Of a stretch of 64,000 nt of DNA, positions 34,884-43,447 are shown piece by piece. Positions within the stretch are counted from its first letter, which is position 1. Each line of letters begins with the position of its first letter. Source of the DNA: an uncultured Acetobacteraceae bacterium (GTDB lineage: Bacteria > Pseudomonadota > Alphaproteobacteria > Acetobacterales > Acetobacteraceae); the NCBI GenBank assembly GCA_903877125.1, contig CAIRCM010000087.1:24246-88245 (forward strand). The letters run 5' to 3'. The position numbers were made by a program, and so were the translations under genes. The notes under the pieces were generated by a model that made no database searches, had not been told where the DNA came from, and saw only the letters and a list, made by a program, of their open reading frames with translations.

Positions 34884-35947
34884 GACCGAGCCTCGAAGTC
34901 GATACGTGGGTCCACCAAGGTATACATTGTGTCGCCGACGATCTGCATCAGCAGACCCGCGAGCGTGAAAAGGTATAACGTTCCGAACATCACGGGATAG
35001 TCGCGCTGGATAGCCGCCTGGAACCCCAGAAGTCCCAGGCCGTCCAGGGAAAAGACGATCTCCACCAGCAGTGCCGAGGTGAACAATATGGATATGAAGG
35101 CCTGAGGAAATCCCGCGACGATCAACAGCATCGCATTACGGAACATGTGGCCGTACAGCACCTGCCGTTCGTTCGCGCCCTTCGCTCGGGCGGTTATGGT
35201 GTACTGCTTGCCGATTTCCTCCAGAAAGCAATTCTTGGTCAGGATCGTCAGACTGGCGAACCCACCGACGACCATGGCAATGGTCGGCAACACCATGTGC
35301 CACATGTAGTCCAAGGCCCGAGCCGTCCAGGGCCAGGACGCCGACCCCTCGGTCGTCATGCCGCTCAGAGGAAACCAGTGCAGGAAACTGCCCCCGGCGA
35401 ACATGACGACAAGAAGGATCGCCAGCAGAAAGCCTGGGACCGCATAGCCCACCAGAACGACGGCACTCGTGGCGACATCGAAGCGGCTGCCGTGCCTGAC
35501 CGCTTTCGCGATGCCCAGCGGGATCGAAATGCCATAGACCAGAAGCGTCGACCACAGCCCAAGAGAAACGGATACCGGTAGTCTTTGCAGCAGAAGTTGC
35601 AGGACGGTTTGGCCGCGGAAGAAGCTTTTCCCGAAGTCGAAGCGCAAATACCCCCGGATCATGTCGCTGAACCGGGTCAATGGCGGTTTATCGAAGCCAA
35701 AGGTTCTCTTTATGTCCTCAATGATGGCGGGGTCGAGACCACGGGCACCCCGATAGCTGCCGGCACCGCTGAAATCGGAGCGGGCGCCGGTCAAGCGGGA
35801 GGACATATCGCCGCGACCCTTCAACTCGGCGATCATTTGCTCGACTGGCCCGCCAGGCGCGAACTGGACGATGACAAAATTTATCGCGATGATCCCGAAC
35901 AGCGTCGGAATAACCAACAGCAGCCGTCGGGCAATATACGCCCCCAT
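34880..35947 (-). CDS. yejB: Peptide ABC transporter permease YejB
   Basis: 355 aa OppB-type permease. It starts MGAYIARRLLLVIPTLFGII, includes the FAPGGPVEQMIAELKG segment, and has an EAA loop (TARAKGANERQVLYGHMFRN). The region after residue 35 includes the family insertion present in microcin-C-type permeases. Lies 3 bases after yejA and overlaps yejE. Confidence 0.93.
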   Translation of the reverse strand: MGAYIARRLLLVIPTLFGIIAINFVIVQFAPGGPVEQMIAELKGRGDMSSRLTGARSDFSGAGSYRGARGLDPAIIEDIKRTFGFDKPPLTRFSDMIRGYLRFDFGKSFFRGQTVLQLLLQRLPVSVSLGLWSTLLVYGISIPLGIAKAVRHGSRFDVATSAVVLVGYAVPGFLLAILLVVMFAGGSFLHWFPLSGMTTEGSASWPWTARALDYMWHMVLPTIAMVVGGFASLTILTKNCFLEEIGKQYTITARAKGANERQVLYGHMFRNAMLLIVAGFPQAFISILFTSALLVEIVFSLDGLGLLGFQAAIQRDYPVMFGTLYLFTLAGLLMQIVGDTMYTLVDPRIDFEARS

Positions 35948-35950
35948 GGA

Positions 35951-37825
35951 CTAGTGCCGTCCGCGCGCTGTGTCGATTGCCGCGGCTTTCGCGGGATCCA
36001 CCCACCATGAATCGAAATTGACGCCTTCCCGAACATGCTGTTCGGGTTTGCCAAACCGGTCCCACCAGGCGACGTTGAATTGCAGGTTGCCCCAGTTCGG
36101 CACCAGGTACCAGTTCCACAACAATACCCGGTCGAGTGCCCGCGCGGCAGCGGTCAGCGCCGGCCTGGTCTGCGCGGTCACGATTTTTTCGACCAAGGCA
36201 TCCACCGCGGGGTCGCATACGCCGGAGATGTTGAAACTGCCTTGTGCCTTCGCGGCGGCGCAGGAAAAATAGTCGCGCAACTCGTTCCCCGGCACATCGC
36301 TTTGTGGATAGACGATGATCGTCATGTCGTAGTCGAAATCGTCAGTCAGGTGCTGGTATTGCGCGGGGTCGACCATGCGTACCTGCGCATCGATGCCGAC
36401 CTTCTGTAAAATCTCGGTAAACGGCAGGGTGGGGCGTTCCAACGAAGGTTCATCCAGCAATACTGAAAAATGCATTTGCTGCCCGTTCGCATCCACCAGT
36501 TTGCGATCCTTGATGGTCCAGCCAGCCTCCTTGAACAGCGCCAGTGCTTGTCGCATCTGCTCCCGGTTGTTGCCCGACCCGTCCGTTACCGGCAGGGAAA
36601 ATACGGTCGTGAACGCCTCGGCCGGTAACCCGGACTTGAATGGCTCCAACAACGCCAGTTCATCGGCTTCCGGCAACCGGCTCGACGCGAGGTCGCTGTT
36701 GCTGAAGTAGCTCTTGGTCCGGCTATAGGCCCCATAGAACAGCGCCTTGTTCGTCCATTCGAAATCGAACAGCATCGCGATCGCCTGACGCACCCGCCGA
36801 TCGGCGAAGACCGCGCGCCGTGTGTTCATGGCATAGCCTTGAATGCCCCCAGGCAAATGATGCATGAAGCTGTGTGTGACGACTTGGCCGGATTTGACGG
36901 CGGGAAAATCATAAGCGGTCGCCCAATTCTTTGAGATATTCTCGCTCCGGATGTCGATCTGACCGGCTTTGAACGCTTCCATGGCGACCGTGGCATCGCG
37001 GAAATATTCGATCCGAACCCTGTCGAAATTGTTGGTGCCTATGCCCGTCGGCATTTTGACCGCCCACCAGTTTGGATCCCGCTCATATGTGATGGACCTG
37101 CCCAGGTCGAAATTTGCCACACGATAAGGACCCGATCCGATCGGTGCGTCCGTCAACGGCGCCTCGAAATCCCGACCCTTGAAGAAATGCTCGGGCAAAA
37201 CTGGCAGGCCGCCCACCACGAGGGGCAGGTCGCGGTTCTGATTGGACCTGAAGTGAAACACGACACGCCGCGGTCCCTCCACGGTCACATCGGCCACATC
37301 CGCGAACTGGATTTTCATGGCCGGCCGGCCGTGCGCGAGCAACGTCCGATAAGTCCAGGCAACATCTTCGGCCGTCACCGGCGTGCCATCGGAAAAATGC
37401 GCTTGCGGCCGCAGGTGGAACGCGACCCACATCTTGTCGGCCGGTAGTTCGACGGATTCGGCCAGGTGCGCATACGCGGTGGAACCTTCGTCGGCCGAAC
37501 CCGTCATCAGACTTTCCCAGACGTGCCCGATCGTCGTGCCGGCCCCGGACCCGCCAGGCAGCACCACCCAGGGGCTTACCAACCCGAACGCGGCCGTTCC
37601 CCGCAGAATGAACGGGTTGAAATTGTCGTACGCCCCGATGGTGGCGAGGGTAACCGAACCACCTTTCGGCGCGTTGGGATTCACATAGGGAAAATGCGGA
37701 AAATCCGGCGGCAATGCCGGATCGCCCAACACCGCGAGCGCGTTGGTCTTGACCACCGGCATGCTGTCCGCCCACGCGGTGGAGGCTAACAGCAGCGACA
37801 GCAACAGATAAATGGCCACGCGCAC
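35951..37825 (-). CDS. yejA: Periplasmic peptide-binding protein YejA-like (family 5 SBP)
   Basis: 624 aa with a signal peptide (hydrophobic 4-16, cleavage near AWA-DS at 18-20). The start of the mature protein (PPDFPHFPYVNPNAPKGG) and the AYDNFNPFILRG segment are typical of YejA-type binders. Mid-region landmarks include TAEDVAWTYRTLLAHGRPAM. It captures peptides for YejBEF. It follows the phosphatase gene by 47 bases on the same strand. Confidence 0.92.
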   Translation of the reverse strand: MRVAIYLLLSLLLASTAWADSMPVVKTNALAVLGDPALPPDFPHFPYVNPNAPKGGSVTLATIGAYDNFNPFILRGTAAFGLVSPWVVLPGGSGAGTTIGHVWESLMTGSADEGSTAYAHLAESVELPADKMWVAFHLRPQAHFSDGTPVTAEDVAWTYRTLLAHGRPAMKIQFADVADVTVEGPRRVVFHFRSNQNRDLPLVVGGLPVLPEHFFKGRDFEAPLTDAPIGSGPYRVANFDLGRSITYERDPNWWAVKMPTGIGTNNFDRVRIEYFRDATVAMEAFKAGQIDIRSENISKNWATAYDFPAVKSGQVVTHSFMHHLPGGIQGYAMNTRRAVFADRRVRQAIAMLFDFEWTNKALFYGAYSRTKSYFSNSDLASSRLPEADELALLEPFKSGLPAEAFTTVFSLPVTDGSGNNREQMRQALALFKEAGWTIKDRKLVDANGQQMHFSVLLDEPSLERPTLPFTEILQKVGIDAQVRMVDPAQYQHLTDDFDYDMTIIVYPQSDVPGNELRDYFSCAAAKAQGSFNISGVCDPAVDALVEKIVTAQTRPALTAAARALDRVLLWNWYLVPNWGNLQFNVAWWDRFGKPEQHVREGVNFDSWWVDPAKAAAIDTARGRH

Positions 37826-37872
37826 GATCTGCCTCGTATTGTGGTTACGGTCCTAGCAACCTGGGCCACCCG

Positions 37873-38670
37873 TCAGCGCGAAGCAACTGACGGATTGTTC
37901 AGTTCCGCCACCGCGAGCGGGAGGAGCGCGGGATCGCCGACAGCGAGAACCCGCCCATCGCCGTCGACGCGCAACGGTTGACCGTTCCAATCGGTCACGA
38001 GTCCGCCGGCCCCCTCGACGACCGCGGCCAATGGCGCCCAGTCCCAGACCTTCATGTCCGATTCGGCGACGATGTCGATATGCCCGAGGGCCAGTAAGCC
38101 ATAGGCATAGCAATCGCCCCCCCAATAGTTCCGCCGCACTTTTCCCGCGAGCTGCTTCCACCGCGGCATATCGCCGCCCTCCAGCATCTCCGGGCTGGTG
38201 CAGGACAATTCGGCTTCCGCTAAAGTAGGGCAGGGGCGGCAGCCCACGCGTCCACCTAGCGGGCCCCGAAACAGGGTTTGCCGGCCGGCGGCACCAATCC
38301 ACCGTTCTCCGGTCACCGGCTGGTCGATGATGCCCAGGATCGGCTGTCCATCTTCGAGCAAGGCGATCAAAACGCCGAACGAAGGCCGGCCGGTAATGAA
38401 GGCCCGCGTGCCGTCGATCGGGTCCAGCACCCACCGCAGCGATGCTTGCGGGCGATCGAGACCGAACTCCTCCCCCAATATCCCATGGTCTGGAAAGCGC
38501 TCGCTAAGAACGGCGCGCATGGCCTGTTCGGATGTACGATCCGCTATGGTGACGGGCGAACGGTCGGATTTCGCATCGGCTGACAGCCCGGCACGAAAGA
38601 ACGGCCGAATGACTGCCCCAGCGACATCTGCGGCAGCTTCCGCCGCCGCGATCAACCGGTCGAGATTCAC
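37873..38670 (-). CDS. Inositol monophosphatase/HisN-like phosphatase
   Basis: 265 aa. Metal and catalytic motifs of the IMPase superfamily are present: GEEFG (about 66-70), DPIDGTRAFITG (about 83-94) and WDWAPLAAVVEGAGG (about 208-222). The ITGRPSFG and GGDCYAYGLLALG variants resemble the histidinol-phosphatase (HisN) branch, so a histidine-synthesis role is plausible but not proven. It starts in the stop of the cytochrome gene (ATGA overlap). Confidence 0.85.
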   Translation of the reverse strand: MNLDRLIAAAEAAADVAGAVIRPFFRAGLSADAKSDRSPVTIADRTSEQAMRAVLSERFPDHGILGEEFGLDRPQASLRWVLDPIDGTRAFITGRPSFGVLIALLEDGQPILGIIDQPVTGERWIGAAGRQTLFRGPLGGRVGCRPCPTLAEAELSCTSPEMLEGGDMPRWKQLAGKVRRNYWGGDCYAYGLLALGHIDIVAESDMKVWDWAPLAAVVEGAGGLVTDWNGQPLRVDGDGRVLAVGDPALLPLAVAELNNPSVASR

Positions 38671-39215
38671 GGCTGCGGCAAAGGCACCGGGCTATGCGAC
38701 AAGGTCCGCAGGTAAGCGATCACGTTGGCCCGTTCCTCTGCGCTCTTGATCCCGGAAAAAGCGGCCATACGGGTGCCAGGTACGAACGCGGCCGGTTTCA
38801 GCAGCCAAGCGTTGAGATCGTCAAATGTCCAGTTGCCAGCCTTGCCCTTGAGCGACGCAGTGTAATTGAACCCCTCCATGTGACCACGGGCGCCGCCAAC
38901 GACGCCATACAGGTTCGGGCCCACGCCAGCCTTACCGCCCTCGGTAAAGGTATGGCAGGAAGTGCACAGCTTCTTCGCCGTGCCCTCACCCGCCGCCGGG
39001 TCGGCTTTGGCGAGCAGCGGCGCGATCGGCGGCAGCGGTTCCATCTTTTCCGGTGCCGCGGGCGTCTCGGACGCCCCAGCGCCTTCGATCTTCAGAACCT
39101 CGTGCTCGGGTTTGGCATTGTGGATGACGTTCGCACCGATCCAGCCGGAAACGAAAAAGGCGATGCCAGCGACCAGAACCGCGGCCATGCCCTTGTTGAT
39201 CTCGGTGCTGTCCAT
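38667..39215 (-). CDS. Membrane-anchored cytochrome c (CycM/c552-like)
   Basis: 182 aa. One N-terminal membrane segment (about 10-30), a Pro/Ala/Glu-rich linker, then a class I cytochrome with heme motif CTSCH (about 92-96) and a distal Met in PGTRMAAF. The heme domain is periplasmic, anchored to the inner membrane, and carries electrons to a terminal oxidase. It diverges from kdsB across about 150 bases, an arrangement frequent in this lineage. Confidence 0.9.
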   Translation of the reverse strand: MDSTEINKGMAAVLVAGIAFFVSGWIGANVIHNAKPEHEVLKIEGAGASETPAAPEKMEPLPPIAPLLAKADPAAGEGTAKKLCTSCHTFTEGGKAGVGPNLYGVVGGARGHMEGFNYTASLKGKAGNWTFDDLNAWLLKPAAFVPGTRMAAFSGIKSAEERANVIAYLRTLSHSPVPLPQP

Positions 39216-39364
39216 AAGGCGTCAAATCCTCGTCGTATGCCACTGAAGGCGGGTTCATCCGGACGCACGGCGTTGCGCGCTCGGCAGCGCGTCCATAAGC
39301 TAGGCGCACCATAAGGAAACACCACGACCCCATCAACCCACCCAAACCGCGAAATCGGAGTCAC

Positions 39365-40111
39365 GTGAACCCTATCGTTGTCATCCCCGCTCGGCTGGCC
39401 TCCACCAGACTCCCGAACAAGCCGCTGGCCGATATCCACGGCAAGCCCATGATCGTGCACATGCTGGAACGCGGGTTGGAAGCCGATATCGGCCCCGTCG
39501 CGATCGCCTGCGGCGATCCGGAAATCGCCGACGCCGTGCGTCAGGCCGGCGGGCACGCCGTGCTGACCGACCCGGCACTCCCGTCCGGTTCGGACCGCGT
39601 GCATGCGGCTCTGGCAGAGTTGGACCCGGATCGGAAACACGACGTCGTGGTCAATCTGCAGGGTGATGTGCCAACCCTACCTCCGCACTGGCTGCGTGCC
39701 ATCGTGGCGCCGCTGGACAAGCCAGGCTTCGACATCAGCACGGTCGTGGTGCCGATCCAGTCCGAAGAGGAGGCAAACACTGCCTCGTTCGTGAAAGCGG
39801 CCTGTGCGTTCGGCTACCATGACACCGTCGCGCCAGCGCTCTACTTCTCCCGTCAACCAATCCCTTGGGGTGACGGCCCTCGCTGGCATCACGTCGGTAT
39901 CTACGCCTTCCGGCGCGTCGCTTTGGACCGCTTCGTGGCGCTCGCCCCCAGCCAACTCGAACGCCGCGAAGGGCTGGAGCAATTGCGCGCGCTTGAGGAC
40001 GGCATGCGGATCGCCTGCGTCCGCCTCGAACACGGCCTGTTCGGCGTGGACACACCCGACGATCTCGAACGGGCGAGACAGATTTTGGATCCGAAAGGCA
40101 GTCCCGCATGA
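39365..40111 (+). CDS. kdsB: 3-deoxy-manno-octulosonate cytidylyltransferase (CMP-Kdo synthetase)
   Basis: 248 aa, GTG start preceded by GGAG. Nucleotidyltransferase start IPARLASTRLPNKPLADI, VVNLQGDVP in the substrate pocket (the usual GDEP/GDxP area) and HHVGIYAFRRVAL with GLEQLRALEDGMRI near the end. It activates Kdo with CTP for lipid A core synthesis, so the organism makes LPS. The gene overlaps pheA by 4 bases. Confidence 0.95.
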   Translation: MNPIVVIPARLASTRLPNKPLADIHGKPMIVHMLERGLEADIGPVAIACGDPEIADAVRQAGGHAVLTDPALPSGSDRVHAALAELDPDRKHDVVVNLQGDVPTLPPHWLRAIVAPLDKPGFDISTVVVPIQSEEEANTASFVKAACAFGYHDTVAPALYFSRQPIPWGDGPRWHHVGIYAFRRVALDRFVALAPSQLERREGLEQLRALEDGMRIACVRLEHGLFGVDTPDDLERARQILDPKGSPA

Positions 40112-40959
40112 ACGGCAAGATCGCGTTCCAAGGCGTCCCAGGCGCCTACTCCGACCTGGCTTGCCGCGCGGCATTCCCGGCCATGACCACGCTGCCGTGC
40201 GAATCGTTCGAAACCGCCATGGATGCGGTGCGCGAGGGGCATGTGACTTTCGCTATGCTTCCATGCGAAAATAGCCTCGCCGGCCGTGTCCCCGATATTC
40301 ACCATCTGCTCCCCGAATCCGGGCTGTTCGTTGTCGGAGAGCATTTCCAGCGGGTCGAGCATTGCCTGCTGGGTGTCAAAGGCAGCACGATCGACGATCT
40401 GAAACGCGCACATTCGCACACCGTCGCGCTTGGACAGGTCCGACGGATTTTGCGCGACCTTGGTCTCACCCCCGTCATCGAGGCGGATACCGCCGGCGCC
40501 GCCGAGTTGGTCGCGAAGTGGGGCAACAAAGAGGAAGCGGCAATCGCATCGTCCCTCGCGGCCGAGATCTATGGTCTGGACATTTTGCGCGCCAATGTCG
40601 AGGACGCCGCGCACAATACAACCCGTTTCTACGTCATGGCGAAACGCCCGATCACGCCCGATGCGAGTACACCCGATCTCATGACGACATTCGTCTTTCG
40701 GGTCCGCAACGTGCCGGCGGCGCTTTACAAGGCACTGGGCGGGTTCGCGACCAACGGCGTCAACATGACCAAGCTGGAAAGCTACATGATGGGTGGCGAG
40801 TTCACCGCGACTCAGTTTCTGTGCGATGTCGACGGCCACCCCGAACAGCCCGGACTGCGCCGGGCCTTGGAGGAACTATCGTTCTTCTCGTCCGAAGTAA
40901 GGATACTCGGCGTTTATCCCGCCGCCGCCTTTCGTCTGGCTCAGGGCGGCAAATCCTAG
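40108..40959 (+). CDS. pheA: Prephenate dehydratase
   Basis: 283 aa. The dehydratase domain (about 1-185) begins FQGVPGAYSDLACRAAFP and includes the active-site pattern NTTRFYVM. The ACT domain (about 193-270) carries LESYMMGG, the Phe-binding motif. There is no chorismate mutase domain. It forms phenylpyruvate for phenylalanine and is expected to be feedback-inhibited by Phe. Its TAG stop is the first triplet of repeat copy B. Confidence 0.95.
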   Translation: MNGKIAFQGVPGAYSDLACRAAFPAMTTLPCESFETAMDAVREGHVTFAMLPCENSLAGRVPDIHHLLPESGLFVVGEHFQRVEHCLLGVKGSTIDDLKRAHSHTVALGQVRRILRDLGLTPVIEADTAGAAELVAKWGNKEEAAIASSLAAEIYGLDILRANVEDAAHNTTRFYVMAKRPITPDASTPDLMTTFVFRVRNVPAALYKALGGFATNGVNMTKLESYMMGGEFTATQFLCDVDGHPEQPGLRRALEELSFFSSEVRILGVYPAAAFRLAQGGKS

Positions 40960-41061
40960 ATCGTGATCGCCAGAGGTGGAACCACACGGCGGCGTGAATC
41001 ACGCGATCAAACAACGACTTACAGAACCCGATAGGGTCAAATTGACCCCATCGTGTTCTAA
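40957..41061 (+). repeat. Dispersed palindromic repeat, copy B
   Basis: About 105 bp filling the entire space between convergent pheA and a glycosyltransferase gene. It includes GTGATCGCC...CACGCGATCA as one inverted pair and AGAACxCGATxGGGTCAA / TTGACCCxATCGTGTTCT as a long second hairpin. The TAG at its left end stops pheA and the CTA at its right end stops the minus-strand gene. It may act as a bidirectional terminator. Confidence 0.85.
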
Positions 41062-42341
41062 GCTTTGCGCTTCGCCCGGCTCCGCTTCGCGGGCGGAGCC
41101 GACCCGGCGACAGGCAATGTCATGCCCGTCATTCGTTCGATCAACGCGTCGTAGGCCCGCAGGTAGTCGGCCATCGCGAGTCGCGTCTCGGCGTATTGCC
41201 GCGCATTGTGCCGCAGTCGATTGCTGAGGTCCGCGTTTTCGATGAGTTCGACCACCGCGTCCGAGAGCGCGGGGGGATCGAAGAAGGACGTCAAAAGACC
41301 GTTATCGTCGTGCGTGATGAACTCCCGCACGGTCTGGCAATCGCTGGCAACGATGGCGCAACCGGCGGCCAAAGCCTCCCGCAGTGACCAGGACGCCACG
41401 AACGGATAGGTCAGGTAGACATGCGCATCCGACCGTTGAAGCATCGTGACATAGTTGTCGTAGGGGATGCGGCCGGGGAAAACGACACGCGCGGGATCAA
41501 TTCCCGATCCCACTTCCCGCAGCATCAACTCCCGCCAGGTCCCGCCGCCCGCGGGCAAGTTCCCGTAGCTGACGCCGTCGCCCCCAACCATGACGATCTT
41601 GATATCCTTGCGGGCCTTCAGAATATGTGGAATCGCCCGCATCATCAGTGGAAAACCACGATACGGTTCCAAATCCCGCGACACGTAAGTCACGAGCTTT
41701 TTGTGCGGCTCGACCGTCATGCCGCCGATCGTCAGTGGCGCGCGGCGCACCTTGGGGGCGGGCTTGCAGACATCGAGATCAACCCCTTCCCAGAGGAGGT
41801 TTATACGCTCGCGCGCCCATTCCGGGTAGGTCGATCGTTGCCATTCCGTTGGGCACTGGCCTTCGCCGTCCAGGTTCAAGGCGATGTGGTTGATGGCGTT
41901 CTTGGCCCGAATGCGCGGGAAGTCAGCGGTACCAGTCGGGAATTCAGGGTCGAAGCCAACGTCGACCCCGTAAGGCTGGTAATAAAACTCCATATAGCCA
42001 AGCATCGGCACTTTCGGCCAAACGTCGTTCAGATTGAGCATTTCGCCCCATCCATGGTGGCCGATAATAATGTCTGGTTCGTAACCAAGATGCTTCAGAT
42101 TGGCGGCCGTGCGACCGGCCGCCTCCGCGCGTCGAACCGCGCCATCGAGTTCCCGAGCCGCGATATGCGCCTCGGCCGCCGCAGGCGCTGGCTTGGCGTA
42201 CGGGACTTTGCGTACGCCATTGATATGGTTCGAATTCGCTTCGCTGATGAAAACGATCTCGTGCTGGCGCGCCGCCACGAGATGTCTGACGATATGCAGG
42301 AACTGCCCGGGGAAGTTCTGATGAACAAACAGGAATTTCAC
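41058..42341 (-). CDS. GT4-family glycosyltransferase
   Basis: 427 aa from GTG 42341, because the conserved start VKFLFVHQNFPGQF begins there; no ATG fits. GT-B features: GHHGWGEML near residue 102, VTYVSRDLEPYRGFPLMMRA as the start of the donor-side domain, and YLTYPFVASWSLREALAAGC as the E-x7-E-like donor loop (a variant). The tail is Lys/Arg-rich. It belongs to the group often seen beside secretion loci. It ends at the repeat and lies 32 bases after the ChW-like gene. Confidence 0.87.
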   Translation of the reverse strand: MKFLFVHQNFPGQFLHIVRHLVAARQHEIVFISEANSNHINGVRKVPYAKPAPAAAEAHIAARELDGAVRRAEAAGRTAANLKHLGYEPDIIIGHHGWGEMLNLNDVWPKVPMLGYMEFYYQPYGVDVGFDPEFPTGTADFPRIRAKNAINHIALNLDGEGQCPTEWQRSTYPEWARERINLLWEGVDLDVCKPAPKVRRAPLTIGGMTVEPHKKLVTYVSRDLEPYRGFPLMMRAIPHILKARKDIKIVMVGGDGVSYGNLPAGGGTWRELMLREVGSGIDPARVVFPGRIPYDNYVTMLQRSDAHVYLTYPFVASWSLREALAAGCAIVASDCQTVREFITHDDNGLLTSFFDPPALSDAVVELIENADLSNRLRHNARQYAETRLAMADYLRAYDALIERMTGMTLPVAGSAPPAKRSRAKRKA

Positions 42342-42373
42342 GCCGCGGCAGCCCTTTGCTCGTCCCCCAGCCG

Positions 42374-43340
42374 TTATCGCCGAGCCGGCTTGGCGGCGAC
42401 CCGGGGCTTGATCGTCCGGGGCGCGGACGGTTTCGCCTCGCGCGGTTTCAATTCGACGTGCAGCGCTTCCAACGCGGCAAGGCTTTCCGCCTCGCAGGAT
42501 TCGCCCACGGGCACGGGCCCGACGGCACTGCCGTCGACGAACGTCGCCGAGTAGCTGCACGTATAGTTTTTCGCAGCGTTACCCTTGAGCCGCAATTTGA
42601 ACCCAAGCAGCGGCAGCGCCATGCCGCGGCTGCCGCAGAACTTGCCCCCAGTCACCCAGGGAGAGAGCCAGCCGCGACCGAGGACCCCCTGATACTCGAT
42701 GTCCTCGGGCTCGAAGTCGTGATGGGCGGCAATACCGAACCCCTCCATCCACAGACCGCTGCCACGTACGCCGATCCATTCGCCAAATTTACCGCCGATG
42801 TCGCCGGTTCGCTGGACATGCGCGACCACGTCCGGTTCAGGCGCCCCAACCGGTGGGGCCGGTGGTGGCGGCGCCGGCTGGGGAGCGGGTGCCGCTGGCT
42901 CGCCGTTCAGGCGGAGAACCTGGAGCCTCGGCGCGGCGTCAGCGGACTGCCGCCCGCTCTGATAGCATCGTCACCAAAATCTGTGCCGGGCCTTCCTTTA
43001 CCCGCACCAGTGCGCCGGTACCGTCCAGCCAGCCATCGGGCCTGAACGTGCTGATACTGACCGCATCGGACCTGCCCATCAGGCCAGGTGCCAGCGATAC
43101 CCGCACGCCTGGCAGTCCGGTCGCCGGATCGGGCGGAGGGCTGCCGGCCGCCTGGAACACGCAGAACAAGCCCGCGTCCAGCGTCATCAGGTTGCCGGAA
43201 ACCCGCAGTTCCGCGATACGACTCGCCGCCTCTCCCTGCGTATTTGTTGGAGCAGGGGGCTGCGCCGAGACCGGAGCTTGGGCCGGTGCTTCAGGATTGG
43301 CGTCGTGGATCGCGGGCACCGCGCTGGTGTCGTCAGGCAT
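42374..43340 (-). pseudogene. ChW-repeat-like protein, split by a frameshift
   Basis: The ATG 43340 frame (133 codons) stops at 42939. The protein pattern continues in the next frame near 42960-42972 as YQSGRQSADAAPRLQVLRLN, then a Pro-rich linker and two units that resemble ChW (hydrophobic, conserved Trp) repeats: HVQRTGDIGGKFGEWIG and IEYQGVLGRGWLSPWVTGG. One extra base explains it; without it the gene is 321 aa. The first part ends VKEGPAQILVT, a beta domain. It lies in the glycosyltransferase/secretion run and is likely a surface or carbohydrate-linked protein. Real mutation or base error cannot be told apart. Confidence 0.68.
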
Positions 43341-43447
43341 ACAAGGCTCTCACTCTTTCGGTGGCACGTAGCATCGGGGGGCTTCTATGGCAAAGACCGG
43401 TAAATCAGGAGTCCCGAAATGGCGCTGCGCCAATACAGCCGCACGGT

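Noticed and set aside
41421..42554. 377-aa plus-strand frame
   Set aside because: Antisense of the GT4 glycosyltransferase gene.
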